From positions 186,001-250,000 of the forward strand of contig NZ_FNIA01000004.1 of assembly GCF_900103505.1 (NCBI RefSeq): DNA of 64,000 bases, in the 5' to 3' direction. Position numbers and translations under genes: made by a program. Source of the DNA: Haloarchaeobius iranensis. GTDB lineage: Archaea; Halobacteriota; Halobacteria; Halobacteriales; Natrialbaceae. Below the pieces are notes generated by a model. That model did not search any database and was not told the origin of the DNA. It saw only the letters and a program-made list of their open reading frames with translations. Below are positions 56,213 through 64,000 of the stretch, piece by piece (the first letter of the stretch is position 1; each line of letters opens with the position of its first letter).

Positions 56213-57267
56213 CGACAGACGACTCCACGACGACGACAGTGTACACCGACGACGACGCCGACGCGAGCTACATCGACGGCAAGACCGTCGCCGTGCTCGG
56301 CTACGGCAGCCAGGGCCACGCCCACGCACAGAACCTCGCCGACAGCGGGGTCGACGTGGTCGTCGGCCTGCGCGAGGACTCCAGTTCCCGCGCGGCCGCC
56401 GAGGCCGACGGCCTGCCGGTCGAGACCCCACGCGACGCGGCCGAGACCGCCGATATCGTGTCGGTGCTCGTCCCCGACACCGTCCAGCCGGCGGTGTACG
56501 AGGAGATAGCGCCCGCGCTGGAGCCGGGTGACACCCTCCAGTTCGCCCACGGCTTCAACGTCCACTACAACCAGATCCGCCCCGCCGAGGGCGTGGACGT
56601 GACGATGATCGCGCCGAAGTCCCCGGGTCACATCGTCCGGCGCAACTACGAGCGCGGCGAGGGCACGCCCGGCCTGCTCGCGGTGTACCGGAACGCGACT
56701 GGTGAGGCGACCCAGGAGGCACTCGCGTACGCCCATGCCATCGGCTGCACCCGCGCGGGCGTCGTCGAGACGACGTTCCGCGAGGAGACCGAGACCGACC
56801 TGTTCGGCGAGCAGGCCGTCCTCTGTGGCGGCGTGACCTCGCTCATCAAGCAGGGCTACGAGACGCTCGTCGACGCGGGCTACAGCCCCGAGATGGCGTA
56901 CTTCGAGTGCATGAACGAGATGAAGCTCATCGTCGACCTCATGTACGAGGGCGGGCTCGGCGAGATGTGGGATTCGGTCTCCGACACCGCCGAGTACGGT
57001 GGTCTGACCCGCGGCGACGAGATCGTCGACGAGCACGCCCGCGAGAACATGGAGGAGGTGCTCGAGGCCGTGCAGGACGGCACCTTCGCCCGCGAGTGGA
57101 TCACCGAGAACCAGGCCGGCCGGCCGAGCTACGACCAGCTCCGGCAGGCCGAGACGGCCCACGACATCGAGGCCGTCGGCGAGGAGCTGCGCGGGCTCTT
57201 CGCGTGGGCCGACGACGAACCGACCGAACAAGAGGAGGACGCGACCCCGCCACAGGCGGACGACTGA
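56209..57267 (+). CDS. ilvC: Ketol-acid reductoisomerase
   Basis: This 352-residue enzyme converts acetolactate to dihydroxyvalerate (and the isoleucine analogue) with NAD(P)H and Mg2+. [30 protein letters not shown] is the nucleotide-binding domain. The metal and catalytic segments are [13 protein letters not shown] and [19 protein letters not shown]. Length fits class I KARI plus a short acidic tail. The start overlaps the ilvN stop as ATGA. Which nicotinamide cofactor is used is not certain from sequence. Confidence 0.95.
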   Translation: MTTDDSTTTTVYTDDDADASYIDGKTVAVLGYGSQGHAHAQNLADSGVDVVVGLREDSSSRAAAEADGLPVETPRDAAETADIVSVLVPDTVQPAVYEEIAPALEPGDTLQFAHGFNVHYNQIRPAEGVDVTMIAPKSPGHIVRRNYERGEGTPGLLAVYRNATGEATQEALAYAHAIGCTRAGVVETTFREETETDLFGEQAVLCGGVTSLIKQGYETLVDAGYSPEMAYFECMNEMKLIVDLMYEGGLGEMWDSVSDTAEYGGLTRGDEIVDEHARENMEEVLEAVQDGTFAREWITENQAGRPSYDQLRQAETAHDIEAVGEELRGLFAWADDEPTEQEEDATPPQADD

Positions 57268-57269
57268 CA

Positions 57270-57623
57270 ATGACCGAACGCACCCGCAAGCGAGAGACCA
57301 GCACCCAGAACCGAGCGATGAGCGACGTGAGCCACACCAACCCATACACCGGCGAGAGCATGGGGAAGGTGTTCGACCACGGAGTCACCATCGTCGCCGA
57401 CGGCGGCCGCGACCCGACGCGTGAGGACGAGCGGCGGGCCGAACCGTTCGACGCCGACCCGGACGAGGACGGCGCGTCCGAGTCGCGCGACGACACCGAC
57501 GGAGACGAGTCCGACGACGACCCGGACGTCATGGCCGACGTACGCCATCGGACCACGGAAGACGCCGCCGCCAACCGCGTGTTCGAGCGCGGGGGCGAGC
57601 ATAGCGAACGGGACGACGACTGA
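57270..57623 (+). CDS. Acidic small protein between ilvC and leuC
   Basis: This 117-residue protein has a conserved-looking N-terminal stretch ([19 protein letters not shown] from an internal Met, and [11 protein letters not shown]) followed by a very acidic, probably disordered half ([25 protein letters not shown]) and a short [12 protein letters not shown] end. It starts 2 nt after ilvC and overlaps leuC by 1 nt, so it is part of the operon. From memory, a similar protein sits between ilvC and leuC in other haloarchaea. Function unknown. Confidence 0.7.
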   Translation: MTERTRKRETSTQNRAMSDVSHTNPYTGESMGKVFDHGVTIVADGGRDPTREDERRAEPFDADPDEDGASESRDDTDGDESDDDPDVMADVRHRTTEDAAANRVFERGGEHSERDDD

Positions 57624-59053
57624 TGTCGAAGGGCACGCTCTACGACAAGGTCTGGGACCGCCACACGGTCACGGAGCTGCCGACCGGACAGACGCAGCTG
57701 TTCGTCGGCCTGCACCTCATCCACGAGGTGACGAGCCCGCAGGCGTTCGGGATGCTCGAGGAGCGCGACATGGCGGTCGCGTACCCCGAGCTCACGCACG
57801 CCACCGTCGACCACATCGTCCCCACGGCCGACCAGTCGCGTCCCTACGCCGACGATGCGGCCGAGCGGATGATGGCGGAACTGGAGGAGAACGTCCACGA
57901 TGCGGGCATCGAGTTCTCCGACCCGACCTCGGGCAACCAGGGCATCGTCCACGTCATCGGGCCGGAGCAGGGGCTCACCCAGCCCGGCAAGACCATCGTC
58001 TGTGGCGACAGCCACACCTCGACCCACGGCGCGTTCGGCGCGCTCGCGTTCGGTATCGGCACGAGCCAGATCCGCGACGTGCTCGCGACCGGGACCATCG
58101 CGATGGAGAAGAAGGACGTGCGCAAGATCGAGGTAACGGGAGAACTCCCCGACGGCGTCGGTGCGAAGGACGTCATCCTCGAGATCATCCGGCGGCTCGG
58201 CACCGACGGCGGCGTCGGCTACGTCTACGAGTACGCCGGCGAGGCCATCGAGAACCTCGACATGGAGGGTCGCATGTCCATCTGCAACATGAGCATCGAG
58301 GGCGGTGCTCGCGCGGGCTACGTCAACCCCGACGAGACCACCTTCGAGTGGCTGCGGGACACGGAGTACTTCCAGAACAACCCCGAGACGTTCGACGAGC
58401 TGCTGCCGTACTGGGAGTCCGTCGCCAGCGACGACGACGCCGAGTACGACGACGTGGTCACCATCGACGGCAGCGAGCTGGAGCCGGTGGTCACCTGGGG
58501 CACCACGCCCGGGCAGGGCGTCGGCGTCACCGAACCCATCCCGGCTCCCGAGGACCTGCCCGCCGACAAGGCGGACACCGCCCGTCGCGCACAGGAGCAC
58601 ATGCGCGTCGAGCCCGGCGAGACGATGGACGGCTACCCCATCGACGTGGCGTTCCTCGGCTCCTGTACGAACGCCCGACTGCCCGACCTGCGCCGCGCGG
58701 CACGGGTCGTCGAGGGCCGCGAGGTCCACCCGGATGTCCGCGCGATGGTCGTCCCGGGCAGCCAGCGCGTCGCGCGGGCCGCCGAGGCGGAGGGCCTGCG
58801 CGAGGTCTTCGAGGCCGCCGGCTTCGACTGGCGCAACGCCGGCTGCTCGATGTGCCTCGGCATGAACGAGGACCAGCTGGAGGGCGACGAGGCCTGTGCC
58901 TCCTCCTCTAACCGGAACTTCGTCGGCCGCCAGGGGAGCAAGGACGGCCGCACCGTCCTGATGAACCCCCGGATGGTCGCCGCCGCGGCCGTCGAGGGCG
59001 AAGTGACCGACGTTCGCGAGGTCGAGAACACGGAGGTGGTCGTGGATGACTGA
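57623..59053 (+). CDS. leuC: 3-isopropylmalate dehydratase large subunit
   Basis: This 476-residue aconitase-family subunit isomerises 2-isopropylmalate to 3-isopropylmalate. The [4Fe-4S] cluster cysteines are in [13 protein letters not shown] and [51 protein letters not shown] and MTDGPAETV-proximal sequence at the end fit LeuC. It starts at ATG overlapping the previous stop codon and overlaps leuD by 8 nt. The subunit alone lacks the small swivel domain, which LeuD provides. Confidence 0.95.
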   Translation: MSKGTLYDKVWDRHTVTELPTGQTQLFVGLHLIHEVTSPQAFGMLEERDMAVAYPELTHATVDHIVPTADQSRPYADDAAERMMAELEENVHDAGIEFSDPTSGNQGIVHVIGPEQGLTQPGKTIVCGDSHTSTHGAFGALAFGIGTSQIRDVLATGTIAMEKKDVRKIEVTGELPDGVGAKDVILEIIRRLGTDGGVGYVYEYAGEAIENLDMEGRMSICNMSIEGGARAGYVNPDETTFEWLRDTEYFQNNPETFDELLPYWESVASDDDAEYDDVVTIDGSELEPVVTWGTTPGQGVGVTEPIPAPEDLPADKADTARRAQEHMRVEPGETMDGYPIDVAFLGSCTNARLPDLRRAARVVEGREVHPDVRAMVVPGSQRVARAAEAEGLREVFEAAGFDWRNAGCSMCLGMNEDQLEGDEACASSSNRNFVGRQGSKDGRTVLMNPRMVAAAAVEGEVTDVREVENTEVVVDD

Positions 59054-59660
59054 TGGCCCTGCGGAGACCGTCGAACACGTCTCCGGCTCGGGTATCCCGG
59101 TGCGGGGCAACGACATCGACACCGACCAGATCATCCCGGCGCGGTTCATGAAGGTCGTCACGTTCGACGGCCTCGGCCAGTTCTCCTTTTTCGACCAGCG
59201 GTTCGACGACGACGACAACGAGAAGGACCACCCGATGAACGAGGACCGCTTCCGCGACGCCTCGGTGATGGTCGTCAACGCGAACTTCGGCTGTGGCTCG
59301 TCCCGCGAGCACGCCCCGCAGGCGCTCGTGCGCTGGGGCATCGACGCCATCGTCGGCGAGTCGTTCGCGGAGATCTTCGCGGGCAACTGCCTCGCGCTCG
59401 GCGTGCCGACGGTGACGGCCGACGCCGAGACCGTCGAAACCATCCAGGACTGGGTGGACGACAACCCGGACGGCGACGTCGACGTCGACGTCGCGGCCGA
59501 GACGGTCACCTACGGCGACACGACCGTCGATGTCACCGTCGACGACGCCCAGCGCAAGGCGCTCGTCGAGGGCGTCTGGGACACCACGGCGCTGATGAAG
59601 GCGAACGCCGAGGCGGTCGCGGAGACCGCCGCGAGCCTGCCGTACGTCGACACCGCCTGA
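59046..59660 (+). CDS. leuD: 3-isopropylmalate dehydratase small subunit
   Basis: This 204-residue swivel-domain subunit has [38 protein letters not shown] and [17 protein letters not shown], all hallmarks of LeuD. Together with LeuC it forms the isomerase of leucine synthesis. It ends the operon, 4 nt before a convergent gene. The next pathway enzyme, LeuB (3-isopropylmalate dehydrogenase), is not in this window. Confidence 0.95.
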   Translation: MTDGPAETVEHVSGSGIPVRGNDIDTDQIIPARFMKVVTFDGLGQFSFFDQRFDDDDNEKDHPMNEDRFRDASVMVVNANFGCGSSREHAPQALVRWGIDAIVGESFAEIFAGNCLALGVPTVTADAETVETIQDWVDDNPDGDVDVDVAAETVTYGDTTVDVTVDDAQRKALVEGVWDTTALMKANAEAVAETAASLPYVDTA

Positions 59661-59664
59661 CCGG

Positions 59665-60918
59665 CTACGTTTCTCCCGTTTCCGTCGTCCCGAGCCCATC
59701 CGCGAGGAACGCCTTCACACGCGGCCAGGAGTCGGCCGCCGCGTGCGCCGTCGCCTTCGCGCGGTCGGCGGGCCCGACACCGGCCATCGGGACGTACGGC
59801 CGCCCGATGTAGTGGCCGGCGCCGTCGTAGGTGTGGTGCTCGAACCGGTGTGGGAACTCGGCCGCCTCCAGCCGGTCCATCGCGAGGGCGGAGAGGTACC
59901 GGGCCTGCCACACCTCATCGTCGCCGCCGGAGAGCAGCAGCACGGGGCCGTCCGTCTCCTCGACGTGGACCGTCGCGCGCTCGAGCTGCTCGTCGGTGAG
60001 CCCCTGTTCGACGGACGCGCCGGGTACGGGGTCGGCGACGACGTGCGGGACCGGTTCGCCGTCGTCCGTCCAGGCGGGCTCGCCCGAGGGCGTGTCCCAC
60101 ATGACGGCGCTGCCGGCGTACGAGACAACCGCGCCGACCCAGTCCCGGCGGGCGCCGAGCAGGAGGGCGAGTTCGGCGCCGCGCGACGCGCCGACGAGCC
60201 CGACCGGTCCCTCATGGACCCCAAGCTGGTCGCGCAGCCAGTCGACGGCGGTGTCGAAGTACGACAGCGGGACGTTGCGGTGGTCGTCGGGAATGGGGCC
60301 GCCCTCGCCGAAGTAGTCGATGGCGAGCGTGGCGTACCCCTCGTTCGCGAGGGCCTTCGCGGTCGAGTCCGAGAGCCGCCCGGCGGAGCCGTGGAGCTCG
60401 ACGACGGCCGGGTGGGGCCCCTCGCCGGGTGGCTCGTACAGCGTGCCGACCACGTCGTCGTGGTCGACCGGGCGGGCTGTCACGCTCTCGTCGTACACCT
60501 GGCGGGTGATTGTCCGGCTCGCGGACCGGTCGCCCGCGGTGGCGCGGAGCTCGACGTCGATGGTCGGCTCGTCGCTGACGGCGGGGAAGCGCGTCTCCTC
60601 GTCGTCGGCGGCCATGGACCAGTACCACCCCATCGGCTCGACGCCGCCGTAGCTCCCCGATTCGGGGGCGTGGTCGGCGAGCGAGACGGTCCCGTCCCCG
60701 TCGGCGGTGAACGTCGCCTCGGAGCGCCAGGTCACGCCGTCGTGGGCGACGAGTTCGGCGGTGACCGTGACGGGCTCCCCGGCGGCGAGTCCGGACACCG
60801 CGACGGCGATTGCTTCGTCGTTCGGGCTGTGGGCTGGCGCGTGGACGGTGAGGCCGTCGGCGGCGGTCGGTGGCTGGTCGTCGACTGTACCGGGGTTCTG
60901 TGGTGTGTGTTCTGCCAT
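59665..60918 (-). CDS. Acyl-CoA thioesterase/BAAT-family alpha/beta hydrolase
   Basis: This 417-residue protein has an N-terminal beta-sandwich like the Bile_Hydr_Trans domain (LTVHAPAHSPNDEAIAV, MGWYWSMAADDEE) and a C-terminal alpha/beta hydrolase domain of the BAAT_C type. The nucleophile elbow is VGLVGASRGAELALLL with Ser. The acid is in LLLSGGDDEVWQ and the His in YDGAGHYIGRPY. In eukaryotes this family hydrolyses or transfers acyl-CoA thioesters. In archaea the substrate is unknown. It converges on leuD and is not expected to join leucine synthesis. Confidence 0.82.
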   Translation of the reverse strand: MAEHTPQNPGTVDDQPPTAADGLTVHAPAHSPNDEAIAVAVSGLAAGEPVTVTAELVAHDGVTWRSEATFTADGDGTVSLADHAPESGSYGGVEPMGWYWSMAADDEETRFPAVSDEPTIDVELRATAGDRSASRTITRQVYDESVTARPVDHDDVVGTLYEPPGEGPHPAVVELHGSAGRLSDSTAKALANEGYATLAIDYFGEGGPIPDDHRNVPLSYFDTAVDWLRDQLGVHEGPVGLVGASRGAELALLLGARRDWVGAVVSYAGSAVMWDTPSGEPAWTDDGEPVPHVVADPVPGASVEQGLTDEQLERATVHVEETDGPVLLLSGGDDEVWQARYLSALAMDRLEAAEFPHRFEHHTYDGAGHYIGRPYVPMAGVGPADRAKATAHAAADSWPRVKAFLADGLGTTETGET

Positions 60919-60991
60919 GGTTGTCGATGGTCGCGGGGTGGTCGTGGGCTGTGCTGGCTCTGGGCCGGTCGCGGGGAGGACCGTCGCGGGG

Positions 60992-61519
60992 TCAGTCGAG
61001 GAACAGGCCCACGTCGTCGCCCGAGGGGCTGTCCTCGTCGAGCATGTGGTGGGGGTAGCTGTCGACCCACTCGACGGTCCACGACCCGTCCTCGGGTGGT
61101 GCGAGTTCGGGGTCGGCGGCGACCGGTTCGGCCGCGAGAACGAGGTGGGTCGTCACGTCGGCCGGGTCGCCCCCGCCACCGAGGACCTGCTCGGCGTGCC
61201 TGAGGCGCTCGACGCCGGTGATGCGGACGTCGATGCCGGCGACCTCGGAGACCTCGGCGCGTGCTGCTTCGGCCCAGTCGTCGTCGTGTTCGACCTTCGG
61301 GCTCGGGAGGACCGCGTTCTCCCCGCCACCGGCGACGATGAGCAGCAGGTCGCCCGCGTCGGTGGTGACGCCGACGATGGCGCGGCCGGCGTACTCCTCC
61401 TCGCAGTAGTCGTGGTCCTCGTGGACGAACTGCTGGGTGACCTCCTCGACGTCGTCGCGGGCCGCGAGTTCGGTCGGGTCGTTCGGCACTACAGTCGTGT
61501 CGTGTGTCGTGTCGTGCAT
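60992..61519 (-). CDS. Nudix-like protein with a degenerate Nudix box
   Basis: This 175-residue protein has the Nudix-fold pattern AIVGVTTDAGDLLLIVAGGGENAVLPSPKVE, but the box that should read REUxEExGU reads AEVSEVAGI. Arg is replaced by Ala and one of the paired metal-binding Glu by Val. Catalysis of pyrophosphate hydrolysis is therefore in doubt. The ATG at 61519 gives MHDTTHDTTVVPNDPTE. It lies behind the thioesterase-like gene on the same strand. Confidence 0.68.
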   Translation of the reverse strand: MHDTTHDTTVVPNDPTELAARDDVEEVTQQFVHEDHDYCEEEYAGRAIVGVTTDAGDLLLIVAGGGENAVLPSPKVEHDDDWAEAARAEVSEVAGIDVRITGVERLRHAEQVLGGGGDPADVTTHLVLAAEPVAADPELAPPEDGSWTVEWVDSYPHHMLDEDSPSGDDVGLFLD

Positions 61520-62266
61520 CTGTAACGTGGGCAGCGGGGTCGCGTATCTCGGTCGACGAGCGACGTGGCTGTCGCTCGTCGTCGGGCGGTACACTGTCGT
61601 CAGCGGGAGTCCTGGCCTGTCGTGGGTGCCGGCTCGCTACCGGGAACAGTTGCTACTGGGGACTGATACAAGAAACTGCTGATTTCTATTCGCACTGCTC
61701 CTGCGTGTAAATATTCACATCCCGGGGATAAAAGTGTTGTGGTGGTGGCGTGGTCTCGGCGCGGCGCGCTGCCGCGACGATGGGGCCGTTCCCCCTCGGG
61801 TTCCACTGTCAGCGGGTCGGAGTGGGACGCCGGGCGTCCTGAGAGGCGACGTGGCGTCCCAACGGCTGCCGACGTTCGGTGTCGCGAGCATCGACCTGGA
61901 GCCGACTGCACTGAGCCGGTGTCGACGACCGTCGGCCGAACGGTCCCCCAACCGTCCAGCCGGCGACCGCCGACGGCATCGAGTGTCCGTGGTCGACAGG
62001 TGGTCTCGGGGTCTCCCCTGGTACGGTGGTCGGTGTCAGCGGACCACAGGACGACGGGCCCAGATGGGCACGGCGCGGGCGGTGGCTCCCGATGGGTCGT
62101 GACTGCGACGTCCCCTCCATCGGCGTCCGTCTCGTTGTGGGCCACGTGTACTTATCTCACCGACTGAGAGCGTGTTCACGCCGTGCCGAGAAGTATCAGA
62201 ACCGATATGATTGTAGTGTGGCACCTCGTCGCAAAGATTTAACAGAACTCCCTCCCGTGGCACGAT
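61520..62266. other. Long intergenic region without a supported gene
   Basis: About 750 bp contain no frame with haloarchaeal composition. Frames on both strands here are Arg/Pro/Ser/Thr-rich, as expected of out-of-frame GC-rich DNA. AT-rich promoter-like patches occur near 61710-61735 (gtaaatattcac) and 62150-62158 (cttatc). No tRNA, CRISPR array or inverted repeat was found. An unrecognised small RNA is possible but cannot be shown. Confidence 0.45.
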
Positions 62267-64000
62267 ATGGACCTGTCGGCCGAACCCGACGAAATCGAAG
62301 TCATCGCACGACGGGTCGAGTTCCTGGAGCGCCTGCAGACCGGCCCCGCCCACAAGCCCGACCTGGTCGAGAGCCTCGACCACTCGCGCTCGACGGTCGA
62401 CCGGGCGGTGAAGGAGCTGGACGAGGCCGGACTGGTGACCCGGGAGACCGAGGGGTACGTGACGACACAGGCCGGACGGCTCGCGGCCGAACGATACCGG
62501 TCGTTCCTTCTCGACCAGCAGCAGATACTCGCCGCCAGAGACGTGCTCGAGGCCATCCCCCCGGACCGACCGGTACCGCTCGAACTGGTCACCCGGGCCA
62601 CCGAGGCCTCGACGGACGGCCCGTACCGGCTGTTCGAACATCTCGCCGCCCGCCTGCGCGATGCCGACCGCTATCGTGCCGTCGTCCCCCACTTCGCGGA
62701 CTCGCGACACCTGCGTCTCTGCCACGCCCGGGCGGTGCGCGACGGGACCCCTGTGACCGTCCACACGAGCGCGGACGAGCTGTCGCGACTCCGCGAGGAG
62801 TTCCCCTACATGGTCGCCGAACTCGCCGACTCGTCGGCGTTCAGCGCCCGGACCGGCGACGTCCCGCCCGTGGGGCTCGTCCTCACCGACGCCCCCGAGA
62901 CGGCGGTCACACTGGTCGCCTACGGCGGCGACGACGTCGCGGGGTTCCTCCACACCGACGACGAGGACGCCGTCGCGTGGGCGGAGCAGCGGTACGAGTC
63001 GATCGCCGCGGACACCCACGAGGCGACCGCGGCGCTCCGGGACGCGGCCACGGACACGGACCTGCCGTCGCTGACCGGCGGGCGTCTCCCGACGACGCTC
63101 CGTTCCGAGGGATTCGTCCGGGTGGACGACCGCTACTTCGAGCGCCGGGAACCGATGTCGCCGGCGACCGCGTGTCGGGCCGGACTCGGACTTCCCGAGG
63201 TCCACGCCGGCTACGCCGTCGACCGGACCAGGGACGGCGATTCGGTGACCGGGACACTCCTCGACCGCGTCCGCGACGGCGAGTCGGTCGCGCTCGTCGG
63301 GCCGCCGGGGACCGGCAAGAGCACGCTCTGCCGCCGCGTCGCCTGCCGGTTCAACGAGCACGACGACGCTGCCGTGCTCTACCGGCGGAGCGCGGGCGGC
63401 CAGCCGTTCGAGTCGCGCGCCACCCTCGACGCGTTCATCGAGACGACCCGGGGCCCCGTCCTCGTCGTCGCCGAGGACGCGGTCCGCGCGACCGCGAACA
63501 CGGTGTTCGAGGTGATGCGGGACTTCGACGGCGACGACGACGTTGCGTTCCTCGTCGACGCCCGCGAGTCGGAGTGGCGCGACCCCGACGAGTTCCCGAT
63601 GGACGCGCGCCTCGAGTCGTTCCGCCACGAGGCTGTCGAGACGGTGACGATGCCGCCGCTCACCGACGCCGACGTCGAGCGCGTGGTGGCGCGCGTCGAC
63701 GACCTGACCGACGAGGCGCTCGCCGTCCCCGTCGCGGACGTCGTGCGCGACGTGCGGTCGGAGAGTCCCGGCACCATCTCGCTGCTGTTCCACCGCCTCG
63801 CGAGCTACGTCGAGCCACTCGCCCCCTACGAGCCCGGGACGCCCTCGACCCTCGACGAGGACGTCGACCGGCTCCGACGGGACCTCGACGACTGCGGCGA
63901 CCTGGCAGTCGAGGTCGGCATCCTCGCGAACGTGCTCAACGCGGCCGGCCTCCCGGTCGCGGAGCCGTACCTGCGTGCGGGCGGCCGCGACCCGGACGAC
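62267..64000 (+). CDS. HTH-FilR1-domain regulator fused to a P-loop ATPase (partial, runs off the end)
   Basis: The open frame gives 578 residues to the window end. Residues about 10-75 are a winged HTH (LVESLDHSRSTVDRAVKELDEAGLV). Residues about 130-245 resemble the FilR1 middle domain of haloarchaeal transcription regulators (YRAVVPHFADSRHLRLCHARAV, VGLVLTDAPETAVTLVAYGG). From about 325 there is a P-loop domain with GPPGTGKS at 345-352 and a Walker-B-like VLVVAED near 395. The usual FilR1 regulators end before this point, so the ATPase is an added module. A TATA element (gatttaac) lies about 28 nt upstream. Target genes are unknown. Confidence 0.78.
   Translation, partial: MDLSAEPDEIEVIARRVEFLERLQTGPAHKPDLVESLDHSRSTVDRAVKELDEAGLVTRETEGYVTTQAGRLAAERYRSFLLDQQQILAARDVLEAIPPDRPVPLELVTRATEASTDGPYRLFEHLAARLRDADRYRAVVPHFADSRHLRLCHARAVRDGTPVTVHTSADELSRLREEFPYMVAELADSSAFSARTGDVPPVGLVLTDAPETAVTLVAYGGDDVAGFLHTDDEDAVAWAEQRYESIAADTHEATAALRDAATDTDLPSLTGGRLPTTLRSEGFVRVDDRYFERREPMSPATACRAGLGLPEVHAGYAVDRTRDGDSVTGTLLDRVRDGESVALVGPPGTGKSTLCRRVACRFNEHDDAAVLYRRSAGGQPFESRATLDAFIETTRGPVLVVAEDAVRATANTVFEVMRDFDGDDDVAFLVDARESEWRDPDEFPMDARLESFRHEAVETVTMPPLTDADVERVVARVDDLTDEALAVPVADVVRDVRSESPGTISLLFHRLASYVEPLAPYEPGTPSTLDEDVDRLRRDLDDCGDLAVEVGILANVLNAAGLPVAEPYLRAGGRDPDD

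Noticed and set aside
61600-62145. A 181-residue minus-strand frame in the long gap
   Set aside because: After a plausible first 15 residues it is Arg/Pro/Thr-rich with no motif, and the matching plus-strand frame is similar, as expected for non-coding GC-rich DNA.

Overview
The window is chromosomal sequence of a haloarchaeon (class Halobacteria). The evidence is high GC, very acidic proteins, an S-layer glycoprotein with a PGF-CTERM tail, the archaeal oligosaccharyltransferase AglB with other Agl proteins, Tat lipoproteins, diphthine synthase, Orc1/Cdc6-like and DRG-type GTPase genes, and many TATA boxes about 28 nt before the start codon (leaderless transcripts). From memory, the order leuA-ilvBNC-leuCD, aglJ, aglF, aglG-aglB and glpK/gpdABC resembles the HVO_15xx region of Haloferax volcanii. 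I have not aligned it.

Layout. 1-8 kb: dph5, S-layer glycoprotein, a two-domain glyoxalase-like protein, DRG GTPase, a small conserved protein, phosphoglycolate phosphatase, and an Orc1/Cdc6-like ATPase. 8-15 kb: glycerol catabolism, with glpK and a membrane protein divergent from gpdABC. 15-18 kb: an accessory locus with a CHAT (caspase-like) protease convergent with a 45-residue single-pass membrane peptide that I found by reading the gap. 18-40.6 kb: S-layer N-glycosylation and surface polysaccharide genes. These comprise a DUF368 polyprenyl-phosphate transporter, aglB, aglG, two GT4 enzymes, an FkbM methyltransferase, four alkaline-phosphatase-superfamily paralogues, a GT61 enzyme, a flippase, two nucleotidyltransferases (one aglF), aglJ and aglM. 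An AT-rich island (27.3-28.8 kb) ends inside the GT61 gene. 40.7-47 kb: two PQQ-type beta-propeller lipoproteins, small membrane and metabolic proteins. 47.2-51.6 kb: nosLDFY maturation genes without nosZ. 52.2-59.7 kb: branched-chain amino acid synthesis (leuA, ilvBNC, an acidic small protein, leuCD). 59.7-64 kb: an acyl-CoA thioesterase/BAAT-family hydrolase, a degenerate Nudix protein, a long gap, and the start of an HTH-FilR1-ATPase fusion.

Most notable. Between leuA and ilvB, a TATA box sits about 29 nt before a 28-codon ORF whose last 12 residues are AVVRILGIVGAV. The ORF ends inside a perfect 11-bp hairpin whose 5' arm can also pair with an earlier identical segment. This has the layout of a branched-chain amino acid leader-peptide attenuator, which I do not know to be described in archaea. 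Second, the CHAT protease and convergent membrane peptide suggest a protease/effector pair. Third, leuA has no usable start in its own frame: its promoter and ATG lead into a frame that needs one +1 shift.
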